From: Polysphondylium violaceum
Lineage: Eukaryota > Evosea > Eumycetozoa > Dictyosteliales > Dictyosteliaceae
Assembly: GCA_000277445.1 (NCBI GenBank)
Contig: AJWJ01000444.1
Span: 1 to 20,217, forward strand
DNA length: 20,217 nucleotides
Reading direction: 5' to 3'
The position numbers and the translations under genes are program-made. The notes under the pieces are model-generated. The model made no database searches. It was not told the DNA's origin and saw only the letters and a list, made by a program, of their open reading frames with translations. This document shows, one piece after another, positions 8,289 through 19,844 of the stretch (within the stretch, counting starts at the first letter, position 1; each line of letters starts with the position of its first letter).

Positions 8289-11200
8289 ATGATACACTCT
8301 TATAAGTTTTGTTTATTTGTATTGTTTTTTGTAACACTATTTCAAAATTGTTGGGTGATTGATGCTCAACAGGCAGTGGTGGCACCTGTGGGTGGGATTT
8401 TTAAAGGAGTAGAACCTTATGCAACCTCGGGTGGTTTTTGCTCAACGATATTGGTTGTTAAAGGTGCTATAAATCTACCTACTGGGGGGATTGCGATAAG
8501 TTGCATAGTGTTGTCCGCACCCACATCACCAACATGCGTCCTCAATAGTATTTTTTATAACACTACACATTTTAGTGCAAAGATCTCACTATCTTTTACT
8601 CCAAGTCTTGATACCTACACCAATATAGTACTAGGGTTAACTAAATCAATAGATAACAGTGTTGTTAATCTCGCTCTTGTGAATCAAGATCAATCCCCAT
8701 ATACATATAAATGCTTTAGTAATTATTAATATCAGTGATTATTATTATTATTATTGTTTTTAATACCAATTATATATAATGTAATATAGTGGCACCACCA
8801 AGTTCACCAATCAAATCATTGGCTCAACCTATTCAAATTGTAAAACAAGTCAATGTGTATCAATCAAACTTTTTTTTTGCACATTTAAAAATGAACGAAG
8901 AATTCACTCAACCTCTTCCAGGGTCATTTACTTGTTCATCATCAGATTATACTTGTTCTTTTTATTATATAGATCGTCAAACAATAGTTATGGTCATTGG
9001 CTTTGTCGATAATTTTCTAAATGTAGACTCTGGTAATGTTGGATTGAATTATGACTCTACTCTCAATATATTCTCTCTGAGAAATCCATTAGATTCTGGT
9101 ATGTATTTACATTATTAATAATAGCAATATATATATTAATATTGTTACTTGTATTTGTAGCTGTGGCAGGTATAACTTTATTGGGATATAAAGTATTTAA
9201 AATACCTCCATTATGGGGAGTTTTTTTAGATACTACTCTGTCATCTAATGATCAATTTCCACCTATCAATTTAAATTTATTCCCATTGTATGGTAGTTCG
9301 AATCAAGAGTTAAGGTTTTTAACAAGGGCTTCCTCAACAACTCCTCGACTTATTAGTCAGGCTGGCCAGACTACCCCTTTTCTTTCAACTATTTCTTCAC
9401 CTATCACTACCACAGGTATAATAAAATCACTAGTTGTTGCTTCATATGGATTGGCCTTGGTAGAGTTTGAGACAAACTCTAGATTCTTTTTTCCTCTTTC
9501 AAATTCATTTAATAACAATTACTATTCTTACTATCCCTATGGCCTTGTATCTAACGCGCTGGGAAAGAGGAGCTACAGGATATCGCCATGGATCGACAAA
9601 TCAGCAACTCAAGTTAGTTTTGTGATCAAAGTGCCTGGTAGCAATGAAGCATCAGTGGCTGCTACACCAACAATAGCCGACTCTAGCCCACCAGTCCTTG
9701 TTTCCCTCCAAGTGGTTTTTTTGAATGATACCCACTCTGTGCTGAGAGTCGGTGTCGAGGACGATGTATCTGGCGTTGCATTGATCAGACTTCTCAATAT
9801 AGAGCTCACTAAAAAGCACCTTGTCTCTGGCACAAATTTAAATGGCGTCTATGAAGCGATTATAACAACGAGACTATCATTTTCCACAGAAATCTATATC
9901 TTTGATTACTCTGGTTTGATTCAATACTATAACAATCAACAATTAAATTTTAAATTTGGGGATATGATAGAGTTGTCTCAAACTAGAAGCTATATCCTCG
10001 ACGATGTTTCATCACTCTCATTTAGCGTCAATCAAGTAGATGTAACATCTAATCCTGTCGATGTAATACTCTATGCAAATGTATCCCAAACACTCGAACA
10101 AAGACTCACCCGTACATCCATCACTGCCACTATTGTGTTTGGAATTTTTCTCACAAATCCATATATAACAATTGTTGGTGTCTATAATGTCGATAAACAA
10201 CTCTATGAATTCCCATTCACGGTTCCCCCTCGATTACCATCGGGCGCATTGAAATACACGATTCAGATCAATAACCATCCCATCCTTCTCGACGACTTCT
10301 TGTTTATTGGTAAATTTGGCAACAGTGCAAAGATAAATGTCATCAATAGCGGTATCGTCGATACATCGTGTCCCATTGTCACAAAAGCTCTTCAATTGAG
10401 TAGTCAAACTCAACCTCTTACTTGGGATCTGGAGTTTTATGATATCAGTGGTGTAAAGAATGTCATTGTTGGCATTACAAGCGAATATGATGTCGAGGGT
10501 CAAAACTTTACAATCCCTGCTAATGGTCAAACAACTCTTACATATACCCTCACCTATCCATTGAATCCCTCCACTTGCAGGGCTATGAAGTACTGGATAT
10601 CGTATGTGTATACCGAAGATATGATGGGTAATAAAGGCGAGAGCACTAGAAACAGCAATGCAGACTTTCATCCTTTTTACCAATTTGATGATTCCACAGG
10701 TGATTATATCGAAGTTCCATCTACTTATTGCACTACAGTTGTTTCTGAGGTCAATCCACCTGGAATCCAGTCGATGACATTAACTAAAACTACCAACAGT
10801 ACCCTACAAAATGAACAATTGCTAGTTAGATTCAAAGTGTCTGACGATACCGCTGTTTCTCAAGACCGTTTGCCGACTTGTTTCATAACTGATCAAGATC
10901 GTGAGTATATATCTGTCGTTGCCCAACCATTGCCAACAAGCGACAAAACTATACGTGAATATATATGTCCGTTTATATTCCCATTCTACTTTGGTCCACA
11001 AGTACACGTGTCAATCTATGGTTTATATGATATATTCTTCAACTATATTGGTTATTCTACTCTGGATTTATTCAATCTTGGCTTGGAAAATAATCCACTT
11101 TATTTTATTCCTAGTACAGCTTCATTGGTTATCATTGAATCAACCTCTTCCTTAGAGATATTTACAGATCAATTATATATATATGGTAGAGGATATATAG

Positions 11201-12465
11201 CGGGATCAACAATGGTTGAAATACAAACTGATACAGAGATATTGACTTTAACACCAAGTGTTACAACTGGTAGTACTTTATTATTAAATGGTATTAAACC
11301 TTCAAGTCAATATAAAGTCAGAGTCTACATCGGTGCAACATCATCACTTGTTGTAAAATTAAAAGGACAAGGACAATCAAGTTCACAATCAAGCTCACAA
11401 TCAAGTTTAGACTCAAGTTCAGATTCTAGTTTACAATCATCCTCATCATCAATGGCACCAAGTTGTAAAACAGATTGTGGGGAACCTCTTGGGTATGGTG
11501 TATGTAAAGGTACTACGTGTGTATGCAATGTGCCTCATAGTGGTTTAGATTGTTTGGGTACGATTGCAAACAACACAACCATTGAACCAAACACACAAAA
11601 TCCCTCTGTAAATCTCACCTTACAAGCCGAGAGTAAATTCTCTTCATTTATATCCCTCGTATCACTAAGAGAGTATGATAATGGTGGTAGTGATGTCGTT
11701 GGCACACATGTATTCAATAACGATCGATGGGTAAATATGAATACTATTGTCAACCAAGACGTTAAAACCCTTCAATATAAATACGTTATCAACAACTCTA
11801 TAAACACAACAATCTATGCAACAATCCAAGTATTCTCACAAGCAAAATCAATTGTATTTGGGAAAAAGACATTACAAATGAACCCTTCCACCGTTAAATT
11901 CACATTCAATATCACTGCCTATCCATTCGCCAAGTCTACCAACAGTTTGCAAATACTCATGGGCGCATCCTTGCTGTCCACCCAAGAGGTCGGTTGCTCC
12001 ATTCAAGATTTCATCAAAGACCAAGGCGATTCCCAATACCTAAAGATTCAAATTGACCAAATATCCTTGTTTGGTAGATTCATCGGATACGGTATTGTCG
12101 ATGGCAGGGAAGAGTCAATTACAAATACTCTTGTTGAAAAAGTAGATGAACTAAATCAACAACAACAATCTAGTAAATCACAACAATCATTCATTGGGTT
12201 GAATATCAGATATTTCACACAAAGTGTATTGCTCGATCCTGATTTCTCTGTTTTGATTGAACCCCGATCTGCCAGTAGTGATCAATCAAATTCTATTTGT
12301 AGCCAATCATCAAAATCCAAAAAACTCAGTGCAGCACAAATTGCAGGTATTGTTATTGGTGGTGTTGTATTTCTATTTATAGTCGCAGCAATAATTGTAT
12401 ATCTTTTGAGTGAAAAGACATCCAACCCAGTCGCACTTAAGCTAAGAAAATTGGCTCAAAACTAA
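8289..12465 (+). CDS. Large EGF-domain type I membrane protein
   Basis: Predicted cell-surface or developmental adhesion/signalling protein of a dictyostelid-type family; it resembles the ComC/Tgr-like group in layout, but I cannot assign an ortholog. Three exons, 8289-8718, 8790-9098 and 9161-12465, join through two phase-1 introns of 71 and 62 bp, giving 1347 residues. Residues 1-27 form a signal peptide (FCLFVLFFVTLFQNCWVIDA). A long ectodomain with beta-sandwich-like segments and many N-x-S/T sites follows. A Ser/Gln-rich stalk spans about 982-1012. One EGF-like module spans about 1015-1044, with six cysteines in C-x3-C-x8-C-x4-C-x-C-x8-C spacing (CGEPLGYGVCKGTTCVC). Another beta-rich region follows, then a single membrane helix at about 1307-1329 (IAGIVIGGVVFLFIVAAIIV) and a basic 18-residue cytosolic tail. 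It is transcribed away from the CBM49-like gene. Confidence 0.85.
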
Positions 12466-12661
12466 TATTTTAAATAAATATACATTCATTCAACCCACCT
12501 ATACCTTTGTCCCAGCTCTAACCAAACAAATTCACAGATATATATCATGGTTGCCGCAAAAGTCATAAGAAAAAAAAAATAAAAAAAAAGTTTTGACAAA
12601 TAATTGATCCACTAAATTGTCATACCACACAAGATATTTTAATCTTAAAAAATCTAAACAT
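12466..12661. other. Spacer between the EGF-like and FNIP genes
   Basis: The spacer is A+T-rich with A runs at about 12570-12589. It serves as the 3' flank of the EGF-like gene and the promoter of the FNIP gene. No gene is seen. Confidence 0.4.
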
Positions 12662-15600
12662 ATGCACTACACATATTTTGATACATGGTATCTGTTTTTG
12701 AAATAATATTATAATTTATGTAATCTTTGAGTACATTATGTTATTAATACCTCTATTCATGTTACAAACACTACCAAAACAGGGATACACCATCATGGAA
12801 TAAAGGATGGCAAACAAGTCCAGATGAAAAGTCATTTGAATTAGAAATATCAATTGATTTATCGGGTAAAGTGAATAATCAAGAGAGTTTAGAAAAGATA
12901 CCAGATGGTACCACAACCCTAACTCTGCAAATAAAGAATGTTAAGAGTAGTAATTATAAACAAGTGGAAGACACTAAACCTTTGATACCTAATTCGGTAA
13001 CAAAGTTAACTATTCCATCACTCCCTTTTCCTCTATCATTGATACCATCTAGCGTAAAGTATCTTACATTGCTGAAACAAGAGTCTTTTATAAAGATATT
13101 TATGGTACCACCTACAGTAGAATATCTTTGTTTAGTAAACTCTAATCATTCTCATTACCTCCCCAACACTATCAAAGAGTTGTTGATTAAGGTTGAATGT
13201 TTGAAAAAGATAAAGATTCACCCAACATTTACATCACCAATTCATATTAGTTGTAAAAGCTCCCTTAATTATCATTCTATTGATGGTGAAGTTTGTAAAT
13301 ATAGACCAGTAATCAATAAAAACAAAAACTTATCACTGGATCTAGATATACAATCAATTACTCTTATTGATGATCAAGTATATCACATCACATTCCTCCC
13401 ACCCACAATCACATCATTAATTTTTAAAGAATTTAATTATTGTTTATCACAACTACAAATCTTACCAAAACTAAAATACATCTCACTCCCCTCAACATAT
13501 CAACAACCAATATATCAAAATCAATATCTACCAATCAATATCACACACTTAGAACTCACAGTAACAATAGATAAAAGAAATAATCATTATATTACCAACG
13601 ATTGGTTAGGAAAAAAAGGTTATTTACCTCAATCCATCACACATATAAAAATTGTTTTATTAAAAGAGGATCAAGAAAGAGACGTTGATTTATACTCCTC
13701 ATCATCTCCGAGTCCATTGAAAATAGTTCTACCTTCATCTATTAAATCAATATGTATTGACCCAGATTATAAATCACACGTTTCAATAATAGATAAAAAT
13801 GATTACTATTCAATCACACCAACACCTCCAAAAATTAGAAAAGGCTTAAAAGAATTGGTACTATCAGATAATTTCAACCAAACTATATATCATAATACAC
13901 TACCAACAACACTCCAATCGTTGTCAATTTTAAATTTAGATTACAACAAACCTTTAAATAATAATAATATTCCATCTACATTAACATCATTAGAATGCAA
14001 GAGTGTCATGATTGAGTTGGATCTATCAACACATGAATCAATTAAAGAATTGAAAGCATATGGTAATACAATTAACCATTATCCACCAAATGTAGAATCA
14101 TTGGAGCTAGATCACTACTATGGCTTTAAAAAAGGGTATCAATTCAACTTTAACAAACATTTAATCAAGAAATTAGTAATTCATTCAAACAAAGAATATG
14201 AGGATGATTTATTTGATGACTTCCCAAATCTTCAATACTTGAAAACATACCTTTTGAAGAGTAAAATACCAGAGTCTGTTCAAGAGTTAAATGCTAAGAA
14301 CCAGAGCCCTTATACTATTGGTGAATATTTTTCATCAAGCATTAAAGAGACTCATTTTGAGTTGGATTCTGATATACTAAGATTAATTTCTATTCCATTT
14401 GATCAAAGGTATGTTGTCCTTGTATGTCTATTTATTTATTTTATTATTAATTATTTTATATTTAGAGTTAAAGAGAAAAGTAGTAAATTTATTCCGAATC
14501 AATTACCTTTGATAGATAACTTTTTCAAAATATGGAGGAGTGTATACTTGAAACCAAAAATATTAGATTCATTGCAAGATTCAACAAGATCACTATTAAG
14601 ATTCGATGGTGATACAGGAACTTTAGATCATTTGGATAGATTTCAAAATTATAATATTTTGGTAGACGATGAAGATAGCCTCTCACCTACTTTATTAAAA
14701 TTCAACAAAGCTGATGAAATTTCTATTAATGCGTATAGAGCTCCAAAAGTGAAGCTTTCAGAAGTAATCCCAACAACTATAAAGAAACTTAATTACTTAA
14801 ATACTGCTCTAGGAAATATACCAAATTGGATCACTCATCTCACTATTAGGCATTGGGACGATCTTGATAAAGTTGGTGACATACCTCCATCAGTAACAAA
14901 TCTTATTATTCGCGATACATATGGTGGTGATATATCATATTATCATAAAATTCCTTCAACAGTAAAATATTTAACTTTGGATTACCTTATTAGTGATATT
15001 GTCATCCCAGAATCAATAACCTATCTGACTTTAACACATCAATCAGTTAATACTCTACAACAATTTAATATTCCAGAGACGATTAAAAAAATTGAATTCA
15101 AGAACCTTTTATTAGACCTATTAGATCATAAAAATTTTGAAATTCCTTTATCTCTATCAAGTAGATTGGTAAATGGTTCTTTTTATATTTATTCAAATCG
15201 AATGAATAAAACAACAATACCATCCAACACAACTCATCTATTTTGGACTGATGCCCATCAGGCAATAAATAATGATGATGTAAACATTCCACCCTCAGTT
15301 CATACATTGGTGTTGTGTTTTAGATTTGATTCAGCCGTTGTATCCCTCCCACCAACAATTACTCAAATGGTTTTCAATGGGAATTTTCATCAAACTCTGG
15401 AATCAATTTATTTTCCAACAAGTCTTAAATACCTGTATTTACAAGATGTATCAGAACCTCTTGAAGAGCATCATTTTCCAAATGGCCTCACTCATCTAGT
15501 CGTTGTTCATGGTAGCCGAATCATTAGTTTACCACAATCAGTAAGTCATTTGGAAATTAAAAGTAATGCTTATAAAATTCCACCCCAAATTAAACATGTT

Positions 15601-16434
15601 AAACTAGAAGTTGACGAAAGAATCGCATATATACCACCAACAATTAAATCAATCATTCCTTCATCATCATCAAGATATTATAATATCAGATTTGAAAATC
15701 CAAGAAAAGAAATAAGAAAGAAATCATCACCATTATACTCTGATGTAAAAATACATTTACACTCGAATGTATCTTCAGTATTCAACTCATTCATATTACC
15801 ATACACACTTGGTAATAATATTAAATCTATTTCGTTTGGTAATCAATTTGATCAAGTAATATTAAAAGGTACTTTGCCAAATAGTATTGAATACTTGGAT
15901 TTTGGTCATAGTTTTAAACAAAAACTAAACAAATCACTGTTACCAACTTCGCTCTTGACATTGGTATTGGGCAAAAGTTTTAATCAAAATCTCAATAATG
16001 ATTTGTTTCCATCATCATTAACTGAATTATGTTTAAAAATCGATTCAAAACCATCTGTCAAGTCCTCATCAGACTTTCCCCCAAATCTAAAGAAATTGGT
16101 AATACCTTCTTATGATGGTGTATTGGAGATCATACCAACGACAGTCAACCATTTGGAATTTAATCACAACATTGTTAAAGATCTAGATGAAAATCTAAAT
16201 GATTCAATTGTATTTCCAATTGATTTAGTGCAATCTCATATCACCAAGTTGGTTTTAAATGACAAAATGCTTATCCAAAGTTATAATCTTATCCCGCCAA
16301 GCATTAAAAGTATTAAACTTTGTAATTCAATTACACCTTTTACTAAAATACCTTGTACAATTGAATCTGTAGTATTACCACCATCATTTAATCAACCACT
16401 TGAATCAATTTTACAAACAGACGATGATCTTTAA
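12662..16434 (+). CDS. Giant FNIP-repeat protein, apparently two FNIP units in one frame
   Basis: FNIP-repeat proteins are a large dictyostelid family with leucine-rich-like repeats of about 22 residues; molecular roles are mostly unknown. The model has a tiny first exon (12662-12687, MHYTYFDT), exon 2 (12783-14408) and exon 3 (14466-16434), both introns in phase 2, giving 1206 residues. Exon 1 is tentative, but it fits in frame and supplies the only nearby ATG. Coding is clear from about 12790, upstream of a GTG at 12871. Repeats of the form IP.S(V/I)..L.L or LP.TI..L occur throughout (LIPSSVKYLTLL, IPTTIKKLNYL, IPPSVTNLIIRD, LPNSIEYLDFGHSFKQ). In mid-protein, after the second intron, FFKIWRSVYLKPKIL appears. 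This motif normally lies at the N-terminus of FNIP proteins, so the gene looks like a fusion of two. The 57-bp second intron is stop-free. Confidence 0.75.
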
Positions 16435-16597
16435 TAACTTTAAAAAAATAAAATAAAACAAATAAACAAACAAGACCAATTGGATTTTCATTACAAATAA
16501 TATTATTTATTTCTATTTTTATTCAATACAAAGAGAGAGAGATAGATAAAGATTAAAAGACCTTTTTTGATCAGAGATTAAAATTAAATAGGTATAA
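16435..16597. other. Convergent 3' ends of FNIP gene and UBA3
   Basis: The 163-bp spacer lies between two converging genes. It is A+T-rich, with AATAAA-like signals on both strands and an AATAATATTATT palindrome at about 16497-16508. No gene is seen. Confidence 0.5.
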
Positions 16598-18002
16598 TTA
16601 ATTAGATAATTTATATTTAATTCTCATTCTAACGGCCAAACTACCTGGAAGTGAAGGATCGGTGATTGTAATTTCATCTTCATCTTGAACAGAGAGTTCT
16701 GGAAGAGTTTTTGGTAAATTGGGAACGGTAGAGGCGTGTAATAAGCCTTGCATATATAAATTCTTGCCATTGCATCTGAGACTTGGTTTCTTGAATTGGA
16801 ATCTCGAGTCAGTGGTGATGTTTTCCAAGAATGTAGTGAGAGTGGTAGATGGGTCAACGGGATAGGTGACGATATTGGTGCCACAGACAGCACAGCCTTC
16901 CTTTGATTCATACTCAAAGGTAAAAGTATAGACACCATTCAAACCATTGTACATCATATAGTTGTTGAGAGAACCACTAGACTCGGTGCAGAATTTAAAG
17001 GCTTCATTGCAACAGGCGGCGGCAATAGTGGCGTTGGTAGAGGCGATGGCGGGAATAATGTTTTTGGCAACGCCTTGAGTGAGTTTGTATGTTACACCAG
17101 AGATATTGTGATCTTCTGCTCTCTTTTTGGCTGTTTGGAACAACCAATTCATGTGATCGGGATTGTCATTGTCAAATTTCTTTGGATCAAATGGTTTTGG
17201 CAAGTCCTTGTCTTCAAGACCAAACATGATGGCCCATTGAATACAGTGTTCTGGTACACGAGGAGTGTTGGCAATTGTACAAACGGCATAGGATACTTGT
17301 GGTGGAAAAGCCTCCAATGAACATTCAAAACAAGATGTAATTCTTGGTAAAATTACTCTTGCTTGACCTTTGAAACCCTCTGTACCACCGTCAACCAATG
17401 GAATAATGGTATCTGGATCAACATCACCATTTTCATCGACAACTACTAAATTTACCAATAATCCATTAATCCATCTTCTAGCTTCAATAGAATCTAAACC
17501 AGCAATAACCAACTTGAATTGTCTATAATAATCTTCATCTTTTTCTTGAATTCTACATTTATGTCTATAATGTTATAATATTAATATCTAACTTCAATTA
17601 CTATTCCCACTAGTATTACTCTACATACGCTGTTACATTACAACCAGATACTCTTTCATTAATAAAAGCAGCAGCAACCTCTGCTTTTGATTTACCTACA
17701 TCCTTTCTTCTAAAAAGAAATTGTCTATTGAGATTAGATACATCGATGGTATCCATATCGATAACATCAATATTTCTAAAGCCACTGAGAGCTAAATTCT
17801 TTAAAATCTCACAACCTAAACCACCGGCACCAATAACAAGAATCTTGAAATCACTTTGAAGACCATTCATAATATTGGGTGACTCTTTGGTGTCTGGTTG
17901 AAAATCGGGTGCTGCAAATGGACCACCTCTATTGATTACCTTGCCAATATCAATCCATCTATTGGGTAAATCTGTATCCATAGTCTCCATTTTTTCAATC
18001 AT
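16598..18002 (-). CDS. uba3: UBA3, catalytic subunit of the NEDD8-activating enzyme
   Basis: UBA3 pairs with NAE1/APPBP1 to adenylate NEDD8 and carry it as a thioester before passing it to UBC12 for cullin modification. Exons 18002-17629 and 17564-16598 join in phase 2 across a 64-bp intron (GTATGT donor), giving 446 residues, close to the 463 of human UBA3. The nucleotide loop GAGGLGCE is at 58-65, followed by [19 protein letters not shown]. The intron joint yields CNVTAHKCRIQ...[23 protein letters not shown], as in other UBA3 proteins. The catalytic Cys220 lies in [15 protein letters not shown]. Zinc-binding pairs are C203/C206 (CFEC) and C349/C352 (CAVC). The ubiquitin-fold domain fills the C-terminus from about 365. 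All key residues are present. A second in-frame Met at residue 5 is an alternative start. It converges on the FNIP gene. Confidence 0.95.
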
Positions 18003-18310
18003 GTATTTGTCTCTTCAATATATAATAACAATATTACAAAAATAAATTAAAAATGATGGAGTGTTCAAGAAAAAAAAAAAAAATAAAAAAATCTTAAAAA
18101 ATAAAAAAAATTTCAAGAAAAAAAAAAGATCCAAAAATTCAAAAGAGATAATATCTTTTTGGTGCAGATAGATAATTATATTATATTATTATACATATCC
18201 TAAGACTGTGTTATTGTGTTTATTTATATGAATAGATTGTACTAAATTTTAAATTGTTTCTGTGTTTAATAAATCGGTTTTTCTATTACGATTACTATCT
18301 ATTATTATTA
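18003..18310. promoter_or_regulatory. Upstream region of UBA3
   Basis: The 308-bp spacer lies between the UBA3 start and the GOLGA7-like stop. It has several A runs (18070-18124), which are T runs on the gene strand just upstream of the UBA3 ATG, as is common in dictyostelid promoters. A TTATTATTATTA tract at about 18301-18313 marks the end of the neighbouring gene. I see no additional gene. Confidence 0.5.
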
Positions 18311-19275
18311 TTATACTTGATCTGAACCTTGATCCTCTGAATTACTAGAATAGTGTGCTTCATCAGCATCAAAGTCTGAATTTGATTCATCAGCATCATC
18401 GTCAGAGTCATCTGAAAGTTCAACGACGTGACTATTTGTGTTTATATTGAGTACAGTTTCAGGTTTTTGGATTACTTTTTCTTCTACAGGATAAGTTTTA
18501 TTACTATTATAAAATTGACTATTGTTGGCTGATTTGTTGTTGTTGTTATTGTTATTATTGTTGTTATTTACAGATTCCGATACAATGGGTGTATTGGTAT
18601 GAGACGAGGAGGGAATAGAGGAGGGTGAAAGACTAAATTGTGTATTGGTGACTGCTGTTGTAGTGTTTGAAGATGGTGATGTTGTCCCTGACGAAAATGG
18701 ATCACTCGTGTATTTTATCAATATTTCAAATTTAAGAAATCCATTACCCATAGGATTCACCAGTGTTACTCCTCTACCTTGATACACAGTTTCATTTTGT
18801 TCTTGAATAAATTGTGTTATACTCTTTATAATCTAGAGAAAGAAGAGGATTAATACACTGTACTAGATACAATACACATGCGTAGATATACATGCATGTA
18901 GATATACTATACTTTTTTATATTTATCATCATAGCATAGAAATATAGAGAAAAAGGTGATACAGCCAAAAAACTCTTCTATTATATTGGTCGAGTCTACA
19001 GTTTCTGCTTTTTCTAACCATTGGTTGATTCTAGATATTGTATATTCAAATTGGTCTTGTGTAATACCACTGCTTTGCAATTCATTGGGGAACTCTTTTT
19101 CAAATTTAGTGACTATATCTGAATAGTCTCTTTGAATCGTGACTGTGTGATATGAGACATTTAGATTTGGTTGTTGTTGCTGACCACTGTTGCTATTGTT
19201 ATTATTGCTACTACCACTACTACTGTTGTTGTTTAGTCCTGGCGGAGGAAGTGCATTGGATCTAAAGGATGACAT
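18311..19275 (-). CDS. golga7: GOLGA7/Erf4-family protein (palmitoyltransferase partner) with acidic tail
   Basis: Members of this family (human GOLGA7/GCP16, yeast Erf4) stabilise a DHHC palmitoyltransferase (DHHC9/Erf2) that acylates Ras at the Golgi or ER. Exons 19275-18913 and 18832-18311 join in phase 0 across an 80-bp intron, giving 294 residues. A Ser/Asn/Gln-rich N-terminus precedes the Erf4 domain at about 44-162: VTIQRDYSDIVTKFEKEFPNEL, QFEYTISRINQWLEKAE, GCITFFSIFLCYDDKYKK, then QFIQEQNETVYQGRGV and GFLKFEILI. Human GOLGA7 has the parallel blocks VFIQRDYSSG..CQFQTKFPAEL, YTIFLCMETHYEKVL and YIQEQNEKIYAPQGL (from memory). The protein is about twice the length of the human one: about 130 extra C-terminal residues contain Ser/Thr- and Asn-rich tracts and end in an acidic Ser/Asp/Glu segment (ELSDDSDDDADESNSD). 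That tail is not part of the known family core. Confidence 0.88.
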
Positions 19276-19440
19276 TATTAATAATATTAGACCTTTTCAC
19301 AAAGAAAAGAAAATGAAAAATGCGTGCCGCAAATTTATAAATTATGAAAAATTTGCAACGTTCTTTTTTTTTTTTAAACCACAAGGTTTATAAATCGTTT
19401 GATTCAGATATATAGTCTTCTTTTACAAAGATCATTGAAA
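19276..19440. promoter_or_regulatory. Upstream region of the GOLGA7-like gene
   Basis: The region is A+T-rich. An 8-bp inverted repeat (GCAAATTT at about 19328-19335 and AAATTTGC further on) surrounds a TATA-like ATTTATAAATT at about 19332-19342, roughly 60 bp upstream of the ATG of the minus-strand gene. A T run lies at about 19362-19374. The TATA assignment is by position and sequence only. Confidence 0.35.
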
Positions 19441-19668
19441 TTAGAATTTTCCTTTTGATTCAACTAGTTGATGGGTGTTTGGAAAGGTACAAGCAGTAAT
19501 GACGTCGAATAACAAATCTTTGAAAAGTTGTTGTGGATTCAAATGCTATTTCTGTGAGACTATGCTGAGAGCAAAGTCACCTTCATCGTGAGTTGTCTTG
19601 ACTGGCTTCTCTGATTGATTCAAAGACAAAAAGCTACACACGAGAGCGGAGTGCAACTTTCGATGGAA
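19441..19668 (-). pseudogene. Interrupted coding remnant upstream of tRNA-Ala, family unknown
   Basis: One minus-strand frame across this segment reads as convincing protein: KPVKTTHDEGDFALSIVSQ, followed by NPQQLFKDLLFDVITACTF and NTHQLVESKGKF before a terminal stop. The frame is broken about once, and the segment has no start context of its own. Its base composition is clearly richer in G+C than nearby intergenic DNA. I do not recognise the family. It could be a decayed host gene or the remains of a mobile element inserted near the tRNA gene. Part of it is repeated in inverted orientation at 19737-19766. Confidence 0.45.
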
Positions 19669-19766
19669 CTACCTACGGTGTTTCTCAGCTTCTTTCCACC
19701 TGAATCGATTACATCGTGAGCCTTTTTAATTTAAATGGTGACTTTGCTGTTCTGATATTCTCACAG
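19552..19766. repeat. 30-bp imperfect inverted repeat arms around a 155-bp core
   Basis: The left arm 19552-19581 and right arm 19737-19766 are reverse complements except for the middle ten bases, of which about four match. The outer block CTGTGAGA pairs with TCTCACAG, and the inner block AGCAAAGTCACC pairs with GGTGACTTTGCT. On their respective strands both arms encode similar peptides (GDFALSIVSQ on minus, GDFAVLIFSQ on plus), which suggests an inverted duplication of coding sequence rather than transposon termini. A direct repeat CATCGTGAG (19584-19592 and 19712-19720) lies just inside. No clear target-site duplication is visible. Confidence 0.65.
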
Positions 19767-19844
19767 AATTGTGAAATTTTTTTTTTGTTTTAATATTACT
19801 AAATTTAAATCAAATACAACAGGATTCTTGGTATTTTCATCCAA

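Noticed and set aside
12871-12873. A GTG start for the FNIP gene
   Set aside because: The frame is open and protein-like well upstream; nuclear genes start with ATG.
14409-14465. A genuine transmembrane helix within the FNIP protein
   Set aside because: The bases have consensus intron ends and very high A+T; constitutive coding is less likely than an intron, so it is reported only as possible retention.
19499-19719. A plus-strand spliced micro-gene starting MTSNNKSLKSCCGFKCYFCE with a GTGAGT donor and TCTCAG acceptor
   Set aside because: It is antisense to the more protein-like minus-strand frame (19668-19441), so its Cys-rich appearance is probably a shadow.
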